Shown: positions 41,837 to 50,890, counted from the stretch's first letter. The stretch is 64,000 bases of DNA from Streptomyces sp. NBC_01275 (GCF_026340655.1 NZ_JAPEOZ010000001.1:4340001-4404000), one strand, 5' to 3'. Numbers and translations: made by a program. Notes: generated from the sequence alone by a model not told the origin.

Positions 41837-42342
41837 GCACCCCGCGCCTCCCGGCCGCCCTCGTCCCCTCCGCCCGGCTCACCCTCGTCCCCGTCGTTCC
41901 CGTCGCCGCCGCCGATCTGCGGGCGGGCGGCGACGGCGGGTTCCGCTGGCTCGACGGCGGGCCGTTCCAGGGGACGCGGGACGCGGCCGGAATGCTCGTG
42001 CGGGCGTCCGAACGCGGCGTGCACCGGCCGGAGTTCGGGCTCTACGTCCTCGTGCGGCGGGCGGACGGCCGGGCGATCGGCAGCATGGGCTTCCACGCCT
42101 CGCCCGACGAGGACGGCCGTAGCGAGATCGGCTACGACCTCGTTCCCGCCGCCCGCGGCCACGGCTACGCGACCGAGGCGCTGCGCGCGCTGGCGGACTG
42201 GGCGCTGGCCCGGGACGACGTACGACGTCTGTTCGCCACCGTCGAACACGCCAACGCCCCCTCGCGGGCCGTGCTCGAACGGGCCGGGTTCGTCAAGGTC
42301 GGCGAAGGCGAGGACGCGTACGCGTATGAGCTGCGCCGCTGA
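41833..42342 (+). CDS. GNAT-family N-acetyltransferase (RimJ/RimL-like)
   Basis: Protein of 169 residues with the GNAT acetyl-CoA loop ARGHGYATEALRALADWAL and the C-terminal VEHANAPSRAVLERAGFVKV, features of the RimJ/RimL group that acetylate protein N-termini or small amines. The start ATG overlaps the HD-gene stop by 4 bases, indicating a two-gene operon. The substrate is unknown. Confidence 0.9.
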   Translation: MSTPRLPAALVPSARLTLVPVVPVAAADLRAGGDGGFRWLDGGPFQGTRDAAGMLVRASERGVHRPEFGLYVLVRRADGRAIGSMGFHASPDEDGRSEIGYDLVPAARGHGYATEALRALADWALARDDVRRLFATVEHANAPSRAVLERAGFVKVGEGEDAYAYELRR

Positions 42343-42471
42343 CCTCGACCTGACGTAGCCGGAGCCGATCTTCGCCCCTTCGCCTCCCACCAGCCCCCGC
42401 GCGTTTCCGATAATTCCGACACGGCCGCGCCGCGCACGGGCCGTGTACGCCGGGGGAAGCGGGGGAGCGCC

Positions 42472-43344
42472 ATGAGTCGGACCGACCCGTCCACGCCGCC
42501 TGGGCCGCCCGGCCCTCCGCCGCCGGACCCCACCACCCATCTGCTGGCCCTGCGAAGCGTGCGCTGGGCCATCATCGGCGTGGTGGCCAGCACGGCGATC
42601 GGCCTGGTGAGCCTGTTCTTCCAGGCCTCGCCGCCCAAGGACGGCGACCGGGACTCGGGCGGTACGACGACCAGCAGCAGCGGTTCCCTCGGCACGGACG
42701 GCGGGGACGACACGGGCGGCGCGGAGGACGGCGGCGTCGGCCCGGGCCCGAACGGCGGCACCGCCACCCCCGGTCCCACCCCCACGGACTCCGGTTCCAG
42801 CTCCGGCGCCAGCTCAGGCTCCGACTCCAGCTCAGGCTCCACCTCCGGCGAACCCGTCGACGACCCCTCCGACGAAGGCCTCTCCGGGAGCGACGACGGC
42901 CTCACCCCCGCCGAGCACAAGCTGCGCGACGCGCTCAACAGCGACCAGTGGTCGCACGAGAGCTGCTCGCACGCCGTGTGGGCGGGCGCGGAGGCCGCCC
43001 TGTACTGCACGGTGACCACGGTGGACCAGTACGGCGTCACCGGCACCGGCAAGGCGAGCGTCGTGACGTACCCGACGAAGTACGACCGTGACGCCGTCTT
43101 CCAGAGCTACGCCGGCCGGATGCAGCCGGGCGACTGCGAGTCGCAGACCAACGTCTACGGCAGCTGGCGCGAGAACAACACCGGCGTCTCCGCCGGGGAC
43201 GTGGTCTGCTTCCTGGCCCAGAGCGGACAGTACGTCTTCCTCTGCAGCTACTACGACCGCCCGGCGCTCGTCCAGATCACCGGCCCCGACCAGCGGATCC
43301 TCGCCGCCTGGTGGCACACCATGGAACCGGTGTTCACCGACTGA
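42472..43344 (+). CDS. Single-pass membrane protein with Ser/Gly stalk and cysteine-containing outer domain
   Basis: Protein of 290 residues. A Pro-rich cytoplasmic tail (PPGPPGPPPPDP), one membrane helix (WAIIGVVASTAIGLVSLFF), a 90-residue Gly/Ser/Thr/Asp stalk, then a 150-residue outer domain with four cysteines (HESCSHAV, LYCTVTT, GDCESQT, VVCFLAQ, FLCSYYD gives five or six). Such modules occur as extracellular sensor parts of Streptomyces membrane proteins and Ser/Thr kinases, but no kinase is fused here. GGGGGAG-type sequence precedes the ATG. Function is unknown. Confidence 0.8.
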   Translation: MSRTDPSTPPGPPGPPPPDPTTHLLALRSVRWAIIGVVASTAIGLVSLFFQASPPKDGDRDSGGTTTSSSGSLGTDGGDDTGGAEDGGVGPGPNGGTATPGPTPTDSGSSSGASSGSDSSSGSTSGEPVDDPSDEGLSGSDDGLTPAEHKLRDALNSDQWSHESCSHAVWAGAEAALYCTVTTVDQYGVTGTGKASVVTYPTKYDRDAVFQSYAGRMQPGDCESQTNVYGSWRENNTGVSAGDVVCFLAQSGQYVFLCSYYDRPALVQITGPDQRILAAWWHTMEPVFTD

Positions 43345-43606
43345 GCCCGGAGTTCTTACGTCTGCGCAGGCCCGCCGCCGTCAGCAGGCGCACCACCTCA
43401 CGGCTGCCGACCTCGACCGCGCCGGCCGCCACCACGTCGGCGTAACGGTGGGACGGGATGTCGTAGTGATCGCGCTCGAAGGCACGCCGGGGCACGCCCA
43501 GCCCCTCGGCGAAGGCGTGCAGTTCGTCGTAGGAGACATCGCTGACGAGGTGGGACCACAGGCGGCCGTGCCCCGGCCAGGCGGGTGGGTCGATGTAGAC
43601 GGTCAC
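43334..43606 (-). CDS. DUF4031 family protein
   Basis: Small 90-residue protein matching DUF4031: VTVYIDPPAWPGHGRLWSHL at the start, then DELHAFAEGLGVPRRAFER and DHYDIPSHRYADVVAAGA. The aromatic DPPAWPGHGR.WSHL pattern is diagnostic. GTG start; the first three bases overlap the stop of the upstream gene (GTGA), so the two are translationally coupled. Its end overlaps the convergent membrane-protein gene by 11 bases. Function unknown. Confidence 0.87.
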   Translation of the reverse strand: MTVYIDPPAWPGHGRLWSHLVSDVSYDELHAFAEGLGVPRRAFERDHYDIPSHRYADVVAAGAVEVGSREVVRLLTAAGLRRRKNSGLSR

Positions 43607-43989
43607 GAGGAAGCGGTCCCGCCCGTCGCCGACCCCAGCGCCCCCACCGCGGCGACCTTCACGCTCGCCTTGTGGCAGACCCAGTGCGGGTCGGGGCCGA
43701 GCTCGGGCTCGACCTCCAGGGCATGCGGATCGCCGGAGCCGCAGACCGGGCACAGCGGCCAGCGGCCGTACCGCTCCAGCAGCGCGTCCTGCACGTCCTG
43801 GGCCACCAGCCCGGCCACGTACGCCACCCCGTCCGGCCACTGCTCGACCCACCAACGCCGCTGCACGACCGAGTCCTCGACCATGGACACCACGTCCGCC
43901 GCGGCGACCTCGCCCGAGGCCAGATCGGAGAGCACGAGGGCGCGCGCCGCGTGCAACGCCTGTTCCAGTGAGCTGACCGAGGGATCCAT
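43603..43989 (-). CDS. Conserved hypothetical protein with CPVC motif, upstream partner of DUF4031
   Basis: Protein of 128 residues. The N-terminal half is helical (SLEQALHAARALVLSDLASG; VVSMVEDSVVQRRWWVEQWP) and the C-terminal half has CPVCGSGDPHALEV followed by HWVCHKASV, probably one zinc-binding site. It is co-transcribed with the DUF4031 gene (4-base overlap) and divergent from murR across 55 bases that hold the murR promoter and operator. No function known. Confidence 0.8.
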   Translation of the reverse strand: MDPSVSSLEQALHAARALVLSDLASGEVAAADVVSMVEDSVVQRRWWVEQWPDGVAYVAGLVAQDVQDALLERYGRWPLCPVCGSGDPHALEVEPELGPDPHWVCHKASVKVAAVGALGSATGGTASS

Positions 43990-44008
43990 GCACCCATTGT
44001 GCGCACTC

Positions 44009-44040
44009 TTGACCCGGGTCCTGAACCGAAAATATGTTTC
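44009..44040 (+). promoter_or_regulatory. Leaderless murR promoter overlapped by MurR/RpiR-type operator
   Basis: TTGACC (44009-44014) and TATGTT (44033-44038) are spaced 18 bases; the GTG start follows six bases later. GAAAATATGTTTC (44028-44040) is a GAAA-N5-TTTC palindrome over the -10. A second GAAACTTTC-like palindrome lies inside the gene at about 44064-44072. Confidence 0.6.
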
Positions 44041-44044
44041 AAGA

Positions 44045-44959
44045 GTGACCCAGGATGCGAAGGAAACTTTCAGCCCGGCGCCACCCGCCGTGCCCGCCGC
44101 TCCCGCAGCCCTCGCCGCCAAGGTCCGCACGCTGTCCCCCTCCATGACCCGCTCCATGCGGCGCGTCGCCGAAGCCGTCGCCGGCGACCCGGCGGGCTGC
44201 GCCGCCCTCACCGTCACCGGCCTCGCCGAACGCACCGGCACCAGCGAGGCGACCGTCGTGCGCACCGCCCGCCTCCTCGGCTACGCCGGCTACCGCGACC
44301 TGCGCCTCGCCCTCGCCGGACTCGCCGCCCACCAGCAGTCCGGCCGCGCCCCGGCCCTCACCACCGACATCGCGGTCGACGACACCCTGGCCCACGTCGT
44401 CGCCAAACTCGCCTACGACGAGCAGCAGACCCTCGCCGACACGGCCGCCGGACTCGACACCGGCCAGCTCGACGCGGCGGTCACCGCGGCGGCGGCCGCG
44501 CGGCGCATCGACGTGTACGGCGTCGGGGCGTCCGGGCTCGTCGCCCAGGACCTCACCCAGAAACTGCTGCGGATCGGGCGCATCGCCCACGCCCACAGCG
44601 ATCCGCACCTCGCGGTGACGAACGCCGTGCAGCTGCAGGCGGGGGACGTCGCCGTCGCGATCACCCACTCGGGGTCGACCGGCGACGTGATCGAACCGCT
44701 GCGGGTCGCCTTCGAGCAGGGCGCCACGACGGTGGCCATCACGGGGCGGCCGGACAGTCCCGTCACCCAGTACGCGGACCATGTGCTGACCACGTCCACT
44801 GCGCGGGAGAGCGAGTTGCGGCCTGCGGCGATGTCTTCCCGGACCAGTCAGTTGCTGGTCGTGGACTGTCTGTTCCTGGGTGTCGTCCAGCGGACCTACG
44901 AGACTGCTGCGCCTGCTTTGGCCGCGTCTTACGAGGCGTTGGCCCATCGGCACCGGTAG
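44045..44959 (+). CDS. murR: MurR/RpiR-family transcriptional regulator
   Basis: Repressor-type regulator of 304 residues with N-terminal RpiR helix-turn-helix (VRTLSPSMTRSMRRVAEAV; LAERTGTSEATVVRTARLLG) and C-terminal SIS sugar-phosphate-binding domain (IDVYGVGASGLVAQDLTQKL; VAITHSGSTGDVIEPL). By context it senses MurNAc 6-phosphate or a related amino sugar phosphate and controls murQ and murP downstream. The GTG at 44045 is chosen because the promoter and palindrome end just before it. Divergent from the DUF4031 operon. Confidence 0.92.
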   Translation: MTQDAKETFSPAPPAVPAAPAALAAKVRTLSPSMTRSMRRVAEAVAGDPAGCAALTVTGLAERTGTSEATVVRTARLLGYAGYRDLRLALAGLAAHQQSGRAPALTTDIAVDDTLAHVVAKLAYDEQQTLADTAAGLDTGQLDAAVTAAAAARRIDVYGVGASGLVAQDLTQKLLRIGRIAHAHSDPHLAVTNAVQLQAGDVAVAITHSGSTGDVIEPLRVAFEQGATTVAITGRPDSPVTQYADHVLTTSTARESELRPAAMSSRTSQLLVVDCLFLGVVQRTYETAAPALAASYEALAHRHR

Positions 44960-44995
44960 ACCGTAGGGGCGCTCGTTCGTGGGGATCTGCCGGTC

Positions 44996-45058
44996 CGATG
45001 CGGCTGGTCGCGCCCGCGCGGCGGAGTCGCATCCATACACAGCCCCGCGCCCCTGGTC
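44996..45058. repeat. Dispersed intergenic repeat, family B, copy 1
   Basis: GGCTGGTCGCGCCC, CGCGGCGGAGTCGCAT and CCCCGCGCCCCTG occur in this order; the same order, reverse-complemented, occurs at about 63361-63425. It lies between murR and murQ. Confidence 0.75.
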
Positions 45059-45097
45059 GGCCTCACCGGCCCCTGTCGAAAGAGAACCGGAAGACGA

Positions 45098-46033
45098 ATG
45101 CCCTCTACCCCCGACGCCCCTGATCTGCGCGCCCAACTGGACGCTCTCACCACCGAAGCCTTCCGGCCGGACCGTGCCGAGATCGATCGGCTTCCCACCC
45201 TCGACATCGCCCGTCTGATGAACGGCGAGGACGCGGCCGTGCCCGCCGCCGTCGCCGAGCGGCTGCCGGAGATCGCCGCCGCGATCGACGCCGTCGCCGC
45301 ACGGATGGCGGGCGGCGGGCGGCTGGTCTACGCCGGTGCGGGCACCGCCGGTCGCCTCGGCGTTCTGGACGCGTCCGAGTGCCCGCCCACCTTCAACACC
45401 GCCCCCGGGCAGGTCGTCGGAGTCATCGCGGGCGGCCCGGCGGCCATGGTCGCCTCCGTCGAGGGCGCCGAGGACTCCCGGGAGCTGGCCGAGGCCGACC
45501 TCGCCGCCCTCGCCCTCACCGCCGACGACACGGTGGTCGGGGTCTCCGCCTCCGGGCGCACCCCGTACGCGATCGGCGCGGTGGAGTACGCCCGTGCCCG
45601 GGGTGCGCTGACCGTCGGGCTGGCCTGCAATCCGGGCAGTGCGCTGGCCGCGGCCGCCGAGCACGGGATCGAGGTGGTCGTCGGGCCCGAGCTGCTCACC
45701 GGCTCCACCCGGCTGAAAGCGGGCACGGCGCAGAAGCTGGTGCTGAACATGGTCTCGACGATCACGATGATCCGCCTGGGCAAGACGTACGGGAACCTGA
45801 TGGTCGACGTACGCGCCTCGAACGAGAAGCTGCGCGCCCGCTCCCGTCGTATCGTCGCGCTCGCGACCGGGGCGGCGGACGACGAGGTCGAGGCGGCGCT
45901 CACGGCTGCCGACGGCGAGGTGAAGAACGCGATCCTGGTGCTGCTGGCCGGGGTGGACGGGGCGGCGGCCGCCCGCCTTCTGGAGGAGTCCGGCGGCCAT
46001 CTGCGCGCCGCGCTCGCCGCGGAACGGTCCTGA
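45098..46033 (+). CDS. murQ: N-acetylmuramic acid 6-phosphate etherase
   Basis: Cleaves the lactyl ether of MurNAc 6-phosphate to GlcNAc 6-phosphate and D-lactate during peptidoglycan recycling. The 311 residues contain the SIS fold: GGRLVYAGAGTAGRLGVLDA, ECPPTFNTAPGQVVGVIAGG, the catalytic region EGAEDSRELAEADL, and SASGRTPYAIGAVEYA; STRLKAGTAQKLVLNM is the family signature. It is preceded by GAAAGAGAACCGGAAG-type purine-rich sequence and followed 16 bases later by murP, so murQ-murP form an operon behind murR. Its product feeds nagA, which lies 17 kb away in this window. Confidence 0.95.
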   Translation: MPSTPDAPDLRAQLDALTTEAFRPDRAEIDRLPTLDIARLMNGEDAAVPAAVAERLPEIAAAIDAVAARMAGGGRLVYAGAGTAGRLGVLDASECPPTFNTAPGQVVGVIAGGPAAMVASVEGAEDSRELAEADLAALALTADDTVVGVSASGRTPYAIGAVEYARARGALTVGLACNPGSALAAAAEHGIEVVVGPELLTGSTRLKAGTAQKLVLNMVSTITMIRLGKTYGNLMVDVRASNEKLRARSRRIVALATGAADDEVEAALTAADGEVKNAILVLLAGVDGAAAARLLEESGGHLRAALAAERS

Positions 46034-46049
46034 GCCGCACGCTCGGGGA

Positions 46050-47516
46050 GTGCACACCCCTGACTCCTCTCACCGCACCCTCGCCGCCGCCCTCCTCCCC
46101 CTGGTCGGCGGCCCCGCGAACGTCGCCTCCGTCGCCCACTGCATGACCCGGCTGCGGCTGGGCCTCGCCGATCCGTCCCGGGCGGACGAGGAGGCGCTGC
46201 GGGCGGCGCCCGGGGTGCTCGGGCTCGTCGTGGACGGCGGCTCGTACCAGGTGGTGCTCGGACCGGGCGTGGTGACGAAGGTGACGGCCGAGTTCGAGAC
46301 CCTCCTCGACGGAAGCCCGAGTCCGAGTCCGAGTCCGAGTCCGAGCCCGAGTCCGCGCGAGAACCAGAACCAGAGCCAAGGCCGGTCGACCGCCGATGAA
46401 CTGGCGCTGCGAGGCTCGGAGTTGAGGGAGTCGCGACGCCGGCGCAACGCCACCCCCCTCAAGTCCGTCCTCCGTCGCCTCGCCGCCGTCTTCGTCCCCC
46501 TCATCCCCGCCCTCGTCGGCTGCGGGATCCTGGCCGGCCTCAACGGGCTTCTCCTCAACGCCGGCTGGCTGCCGGGCCTGACTCCCGCCCTGGCGGCCGT
46601 CGCCTCCGCCTTCATGGCGCTGATCGCGGTCTTCGTCGGCTACAACACGGCGAAGGAGTTCGGCGGCACCCCGGTGCTGGGCGGCGCGGTCGCGGCGATC
46701 GTCGTCTACCCGGGGGTGGCGAAGGTGACGGCGTTCGGGGTGCACCTCTCCCCCGGCCAGGGCGGGGTCCTGGGGGCGCTGGCGGCGGCGCTGCTGGCGA
46801 CGTACGTCGAGAGGCAGTGCCGGGGCCGGGTCCCGGAGACGGTGGACATGCTGCTGACCCCGACCCTGACCGTCCTCGTCGCCGGCCTCGGCACCCTGTA
46901 CGGCCTGATGTACGCGGCCGGCGCGGTCTCCACGGCCATCGGCACGGCGGCGAACTGGCTGCTGGCGACGACGGGCCCGTTCGCCGGGCTGGTCCTGGGC
47001 GGCCTCTTCCTCCCGCTGGTGATGCTCGGCCTCCACCAGGCCCTCATCCCCCTCCACACCACCCTCATCGAGCAACAGGGCTACACCGTCCTGCTCCCGG
47101 TCCTCGCGATGGCGGGCGCGGGCCAGGTCGGCGCGGCGGTCGCGGTGTACGTCCGGCTGCGCCACGACGTCTCACTGCGTACGACGATCAGGTCGGCCCT
47201 CCCGGCGGGCCTGCTGGGCGTCGGCGAGCCGCTCATCTACGGCGTCTCCCTCCCCCTGGGCCGCCCCTTCCTCACCGCCTGCGCGGGCGGCGCGGCGGGT
47301 GGGGCCTTCGTCGGGTTCTTCGCGATGCTCGGCGACAAGGTGGGCGCGACGGCGATCGGCCCGTCGGGCTGGGCCCTCTTCCCGCTCCTCGCGGGCAACC
47401 GGGGGCTGGGCGCGACGGCGGCGATCTACGGGGGCGGGCTGCTGACGGGGTACGCGGTCGGCTTCGCCGCGACGTACGTCTTCGGCTTCACCGACCGCGT
47501 GAGGAAAGCTGCTTGA
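46050..47516 (+). CDS. murP: PTS IIBC permease, probable MurNAc transporter
   Basis: Phosphotransferase-system permease of 488 residues. The N-terminal IIB domain carries the phosphorylated Cys31 in AHCMTRLRLGL; a (Ser-Pro)n linker encoded by a hexameric GTCCGA-like repeat follows; the C-terminal IIC domain has about ten membrane helices and the motif LLGVGEPLIYGVSLPLGRPF. No IIA is fused, so the general glucose-type IIA is needed. Position right after murQ supports MurNAc uptake with phosphorylation at C6. GTG start at 46050. Confidence 0.9.
   Translation: MHTPDSSHRTLAAALLPLVGGPANVASVAHCMTRLRLGLADPSRADEEALRAAPGVLGLVVDGGSYQVVLGPGVVTKVTAEFETLLDGSPSPSPSPSPSPSPRENQNQSQGRSTADELALRGSELRESRRRRNATPLKSVLRRLAAVFVPLIPALVGCGILAGLNGLLLNAGWLPGLTPALAAVASAFMALIAVFVGYNTAKEFGGTPVLGGAVAAIVVYPGVAKVTAFGVHLSPGQGGVLGALAAALLATYVERQCRGRVPETVDMLLTPTLTVLVAGLGTLYGLMYAAGAVSTAIGTAANWLLATTGPFAGLVLGGLFLPLVMLGLHQALIPLHTTLIEQQGYTVLLPVLAMAGAGQVGAAVAVYVRLRHDVSLRTTIRSALPAGLLGVGEPLIYGVSLPLGRPFLTACAGGAAGGAFVGFFAMLGDKVGATAIGPSGWALFPLLAGNRGLGATAAIYGGGLLTGYAVGFAATYVFGFTDRVRKAA
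46312..46352. repeat. GAGTCC hexamer repeats in murP linker
   Basis: Six or seven tandem AGTCCG units encode the Ser-Pro repeat that joins IIB and IIC; length changes would stay in frame. Confidence 0.85.
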
Positions 47517-47553
47517 GCTGCTTGGGTTACTTGAACAAATGGAGCTGCTTGAG

Positions 47554-49089
47554 CTACTTGCGGGCCTTCTGGTAGCCCGTCACCTTGCCGATCCAGGTGA
47601 TGAAGTCGCCGGGGTCGAGGTCGGCGCCGTGGCCGGCGTCCCAGTAGTACGACGTGTCGACGTCGTCGCCGAGGTTGGTCAGGCGGGTGGCGAGGTTGGC
47701 GACGACCGAGAGGGAGGTGTCGCTGTCCTTGGTGCCGACGCGGATCCACCAGTGCTTCGCGCGGTGCGGGTTGACCTTGTCGACGAGGTGGTACATCGGG
47801 TTCATCAGATGGAGCTTGGCCGGGATGTCGGCGTCCAGGCGCGCGCTGGCCCCGGCCTCGTGGCGCAGGGCGTAGAGCGTGAAGTGGCGGGCTTTGGTGG
47901 CGCCGGCGCCGTAGAGGTTGTTCTCGCCGGTGGACAGGTCGAACGCGTCGAAGGACGGGGCGTTCTTCTTGCGGGCGCCGACGTGGGCGAGGAAGTCGGC
48001 CCAGGTGAAGGCGGCCTGGCCGGCGGACCAGGTGATGAAGGGGTTCGCGGCGAGGTAGGTCGCGCGGGCGGTGTCCGACAGGGCAGCCAGGTACTTGGTG
48101 GCCGACGGCTGGATGAAGGTCTCCAGGATGTACGTGTCCAGGTTGCGCACGCTGAGGGCGCCGTAGCCCCTGGCGCGCAGCTTGAGGGACGCGATGTAGT
48201 CCGTGTACTGGGCCTTCAGCTCGCCGGAGACAGTCGCGTCGACCGCCGCGCCGGAGGCGAGTGCGTTGGCGCCCCAGTTCCACTCGTAGGCCGCGTCGGC
48301 GTGCTCCAGGTCGGTGATCGGGCACCAGTCGCCGCTGGCGAAGATCGCGTCGGAGGCGTCGGCCGCGCCGATCTCCGCGAGGTAGGAGTCGTACAGCGGG
48401 CTGTCGCCGGAGGCGCCGAGCAGTGCGGAGAGGGCGCCGCCGGCGCTGACGCCGGAGGTGACGATCCGCTCGGTGTCGCCGGGGACGCGGCCCTTGTTGA
48501 ACTTCAGGTACCGCACCGCCGCCTTGAGGTCGACGATGGCGGCGGGCGCGACCCCGTAGTAGGTACCGCTCGCGTCGACGAGGCTACGACCGCGCGCGCC
48601 GGGCTCGACGACGACGTACCCGGCGGCGAGGGCGAGCTGCTGGCGGCTGAGCGTGCCGGCGGGGCCCATCGCGCCGCCGATGCCGGTGGCGTTCGCGACG
48701 GAGGACGGCATGTAGCCGCCGACCTGGTTGGCGAAGAGGATGGGTGCGTTCGTCGCGTCGACCGCCGTGCCGTCGACGGACACCGGGACGCTGACGTTCA
48801 GGGACTGGTACGCCGTGTCCACCGGGTTGGCCACATAGCTGGCGACCTTGTAGAAGCGGTAGGTCACGCTGTGGGCGGCGCCGGCGGTGTCCGTGACGCT
48901 GACGGTCTGCTCGGTGTAGGCGGCGGGGTCGAAGACCAGGGAGGAGTCCGCGGCGGCTTTCGCGGCGGCCTGCGACGTCCCGGCGGCGGCCTGCGGGGTG
49001 GCGGCGGCCTGCGTGGCGAACCCCAGGGCGGGGGCGGCTCCCGCCGCGGTGAGTCCCATGACCACAGTTCTGCGCTTCACTCGCTTCAC
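47554..49089 (-). CDS. Secreted alpha/beta hydrolase, subtype B tannase-like esterase
   Basis: Exported serine esterase of 511 residues. The N-terminus (VKRVKRRTVVMGLTAAGAA) looks like a twin-arginine-independent or weak Tat-type signal with an Ala-rich cleavage region. The nucleophile elbow is TSGVSAGGALSALLG; HGAD near the C-terminus (DAGHGADLD) supplies the His. The body (DTAYQSLNVSVPVSVDG; RVGTKDSDTSLSVV) matches the tannase subtype B / feruloyl esterase-like group acting on gallate or hydroxycinnamate esters. The GTG at 49089 has GGAGAGACGG upstream. Runs convergent with murP. Confidence 0.82.
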   Translation of the reverse strand: MKRVKRRTVVMGLTAAGAAPALGFATQAAATPQAAAGTSQAAAKAAADSSLVFDPAAYTEQTVSVTDTAGAAHSVTYRFYKVASYVANPVDTAYQSLNVSVPVSVDGTAVDATNAPILFANQVGGYMPSSVANATGIGGAMGPAGTLSRQQLALAAGYVVVEPGARGRSLVDASGTYYGVAPAAIVDLKAAVRYLKFNKGRVPGDTERIVTSGVSAGGALSALLGASGDSPLYDSYLAEIGAADASDAIFASGDWCPITDLEHADAAYEWNWGANALASGAAVDATVSGELKAQYTDYIASLKLRARGYGALSVRNLDTYILETFIQPSATKYLAALSDTARATYLAANPFITWSAGQAAFTWADFLAHVGARKKNAPSFDAFDLSTGENNLYGAGATKARHFTLYALRHEAGASARLDADIPAKLHLMNPMYHLVDKVNPHRAKHWWIRVGTKDSDTSLSVVANLATRLTNLGDDVDTSYYWDAGHGADLDPGDFITWIGKVTGYQKARK

Positions 49090-49311
49090 TTCCGTCTCTC
49101 CTCTGGGCGGCTCGGTCGGACGCCAGTGGAGCAACCGTTTCTGAAGGTCTCCTTTGTGTCTCCAGTGACGGGAGGGGAACCGGCCAGGGCGGCCACCCCG
49201 TCATTGCGCCACCGAACGGAGCGAATCGTCACCAAAATTGTTAACAATGAACTCATTCGGCGACGCGCAAGTTGGCCGCAACTGATACCCGTTCTTCTAT
49301 CCTTGGGGCTC

Positions 49312-49881
49312 ATGAACCACGCCCAGCTCACCGCCCTGGGCCGCGCCCTCCGCCTCCTGGGCGAGCACGGCGAGGCTCTCACCTCCGACACCCCGGACGC
49401 CCGGCTGCACGAGGTCAAGGCCGACCTACGGCGGGCCCTGGAGCTGGTGGACGAGGGAGTGACCGGCGCCGCCCCCACCACCCGGTGCGCCGAGCATCCG
49501 AACGGGCCCGTCGACGAGAGCGCTCCCGACCTGTGCCTGCTGTGCGAGACACGGCGGCGCGCGGCCCGGCGCGACGAGTTCAACGGCCCCGCCGCACAGG
49601 CGGCGCACACCTCCCCCGCCCCCTCCCGCTACGGCGCCCGCGCCGAACGCCCGCAGCCCCAGCAGCGCTGGCTGCCCGAGCTGTGGAACGGGCAGGAGTG
49701 GCAGCTGTGCGGCACCCCGAGGCGGGACCGCCGCGAGACCGAGCTCTACATCAACGCCCTGCGCCGCGGCTCCCGGCCCGCCATGGCCTACCGGCTGGTG
49801 CACGAGTTCACCGACTACGAGGTGCTGCGGATCTGGGGCACCCCGGTGAAGGTCGACATCGAGCCGCTGGGGAACCTGTAG
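49312..49881 (+). CDS. Conserved hypothetical protein with CxxC motif
   Basis: Soluble 189-residue protein. The N-terminal helices (ALGRALRLLGEHGEALTSD) precede a likely zinc site built from Cys59 and His62 plus Cys75/Cys78 (CAEHPNGP; CLLCET). The C-terminal half (RWLPELWNGQEWQLCGTPRR; YRLVHEFTDYEVLRIWGTPV) is well conserved-looking but not a domain I recognise. TATCCT lies eight bases before the ATG. It is divergent from the tannase gene across a relatively AT-rich 220-base gap that contains TTGTTAACAATG. Confidence 0.75.
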   Translation: MNHAQLTALGRALRLLGEHGEALTSDTPDARLHEVKADLRRALELVDEGVTGAAPTTRCAEHPNGPVDESAPDLCLLCETRRRAARRDEFNGPAAQAAHTSPAPSRYGARAERPQPQQRWLPELWNGQEWQLCGTPRRDRRETELYINALRRGSRPAMAYRLVHEFTDYEVLRIWGTPVKVDIEPLGNL

Positions 49882-49927
49882 AGCCCGTGCGTCCCGGAGC
49901 GCCCGGACCGCCCAGCAAGCCCGGAGT

Positions 49928-49962
49928 GCCCGTACCGCCCGTACCGCCCGTACCGCCCGTAC
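49928..49962. repeat. 9-bp tandem repeats CCGTACCGC
   Basis: Four units of CCGTACCGC lie between the convergent stops of the CxxC protein and metallophosphoesterase genes. Confidence 0.85.
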
Positions 49963-49968
49963 AAATGT

Positions 49969-50847
49969 TCAGTCGAGATCGGCGTGGCGGGCCACGACCT
50001 GCCGGGTCCGCTCCTCGTCCAGTTCGTACACCGTCTCGTGGGCCCGAGGGTCGCGTGCGTGGAAGGTGTGGAACATCGGGCCGGTCGCGCCGCCCAGCTC
50101 CACCAGCGACGCCGACGCCCCGCGCACGGCCCGCTCGGTCCCGGGCGCGGTGGTCAGGTCGATGCGGTTGACGACCCCGGGCGTCACCCACACCGGCGTC
50201 GAGGCCAGGAACCCGCACAGCTGGAGGTGGAAGTGCCCGGTCAGGACGACCCGGACGTCGCTGCCCCGGATCACCTCCGCCAGGGCGTCGGCGTCGCGCA
50301 GCCCGAAGACCGGCTGGGTCGTCGAGAGGTCGAGGTGGATCGGGGGGTGGTGGAAGGCGAGGACGGTGCCGCCGTGCTCGGCCGGGGTGCTCAACACCTG
50401 GCCCAGCCAGTCCAGCTGGGCCGCGCCGAGGCGGCCGTACACCTTCCCCGGCACCAGTGAGTCCAGGGTGACGAACCGCCATCCGCCGACCGTGCTCACC
50501 GCGGCCCGCACGCTGTCGGGGGCCTGCGCCCGGTCCGTGCCGTCGACCCCCAGATGCCCGCTGCCCAGCACCTTCGCGAAGGCGGACCGCTCGTCGTGGT
50601 TGCCGGTGGTGTAGAAGACCGGCGCGTCCATCGCGCGCGCGAAGTCGCCGACCAGCTCCCGTACGGTCGCGTACGCCTCCGCCGAGCCGTCGTCGGCGAG
50701 GTCGCCGGTGACGACGACCGCGTCCACGTCCCGCTGATGGCGGAGTTCGGCGAGGATCAGACGCAGGGAGCCGGTCGCGTCGGCGCCGCGGGAGCCCGGG
50801 GAGTCGACCCGCTCGATATGGGTGTCCGAGAGATGGAGAATCCTCAT
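49969..50847 (-). CDS. Calcineurin-like metallophosphoesterase (CpdA-like)
   Basis: Cytoplasmic dinuclear-metal phosphoesterase of 292 residues. All family motifs are visible: LHLSDTHI, VVVTGDLADDG, TTGNHDER, AFHHPPIH and LTGHFHLQ. Sequence layout resembles 3',5'-cAMP phosphodiesterase CpdA, so hydrolysis of cAMP or another cyclic nucleotide is plausible, though these enzymes are promiscuous. The ATG at 50847 gives the expected MRILHLSDTH start. It is followed by convergent repeats. Confidence 0.9.
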   Translation of the reverse strand: MRILHLSDTHIERVDSPGSRGADATGSLRLILAELRHQRDVDAVVVTGDLADDGSAEAYATVRELVGDFARAMDAPVFYTTGNHDERSAFAKVLGSGHLGVDGTDRAQAPDSVRAAVSTVGGWRFVTLDSLVPGKVYGRLGAAQLDWLGQVLSTPAEHGGTVLAFHHPPIHLDLSTTQPVFGLRDADALAEVIRGSDVRVVLTGHFHLQLCGFLASTPVWVTPGVVNRIDLTTAPGTERAVRGASASLVELGGATGPMFHTFHARDPRAHETVYELDEERTRQVVARHADLD

Positions 50848-50890
50848 CTCCCGGACACTACACAGCAGTTGGAGCTTTGAACCCTCGTTC

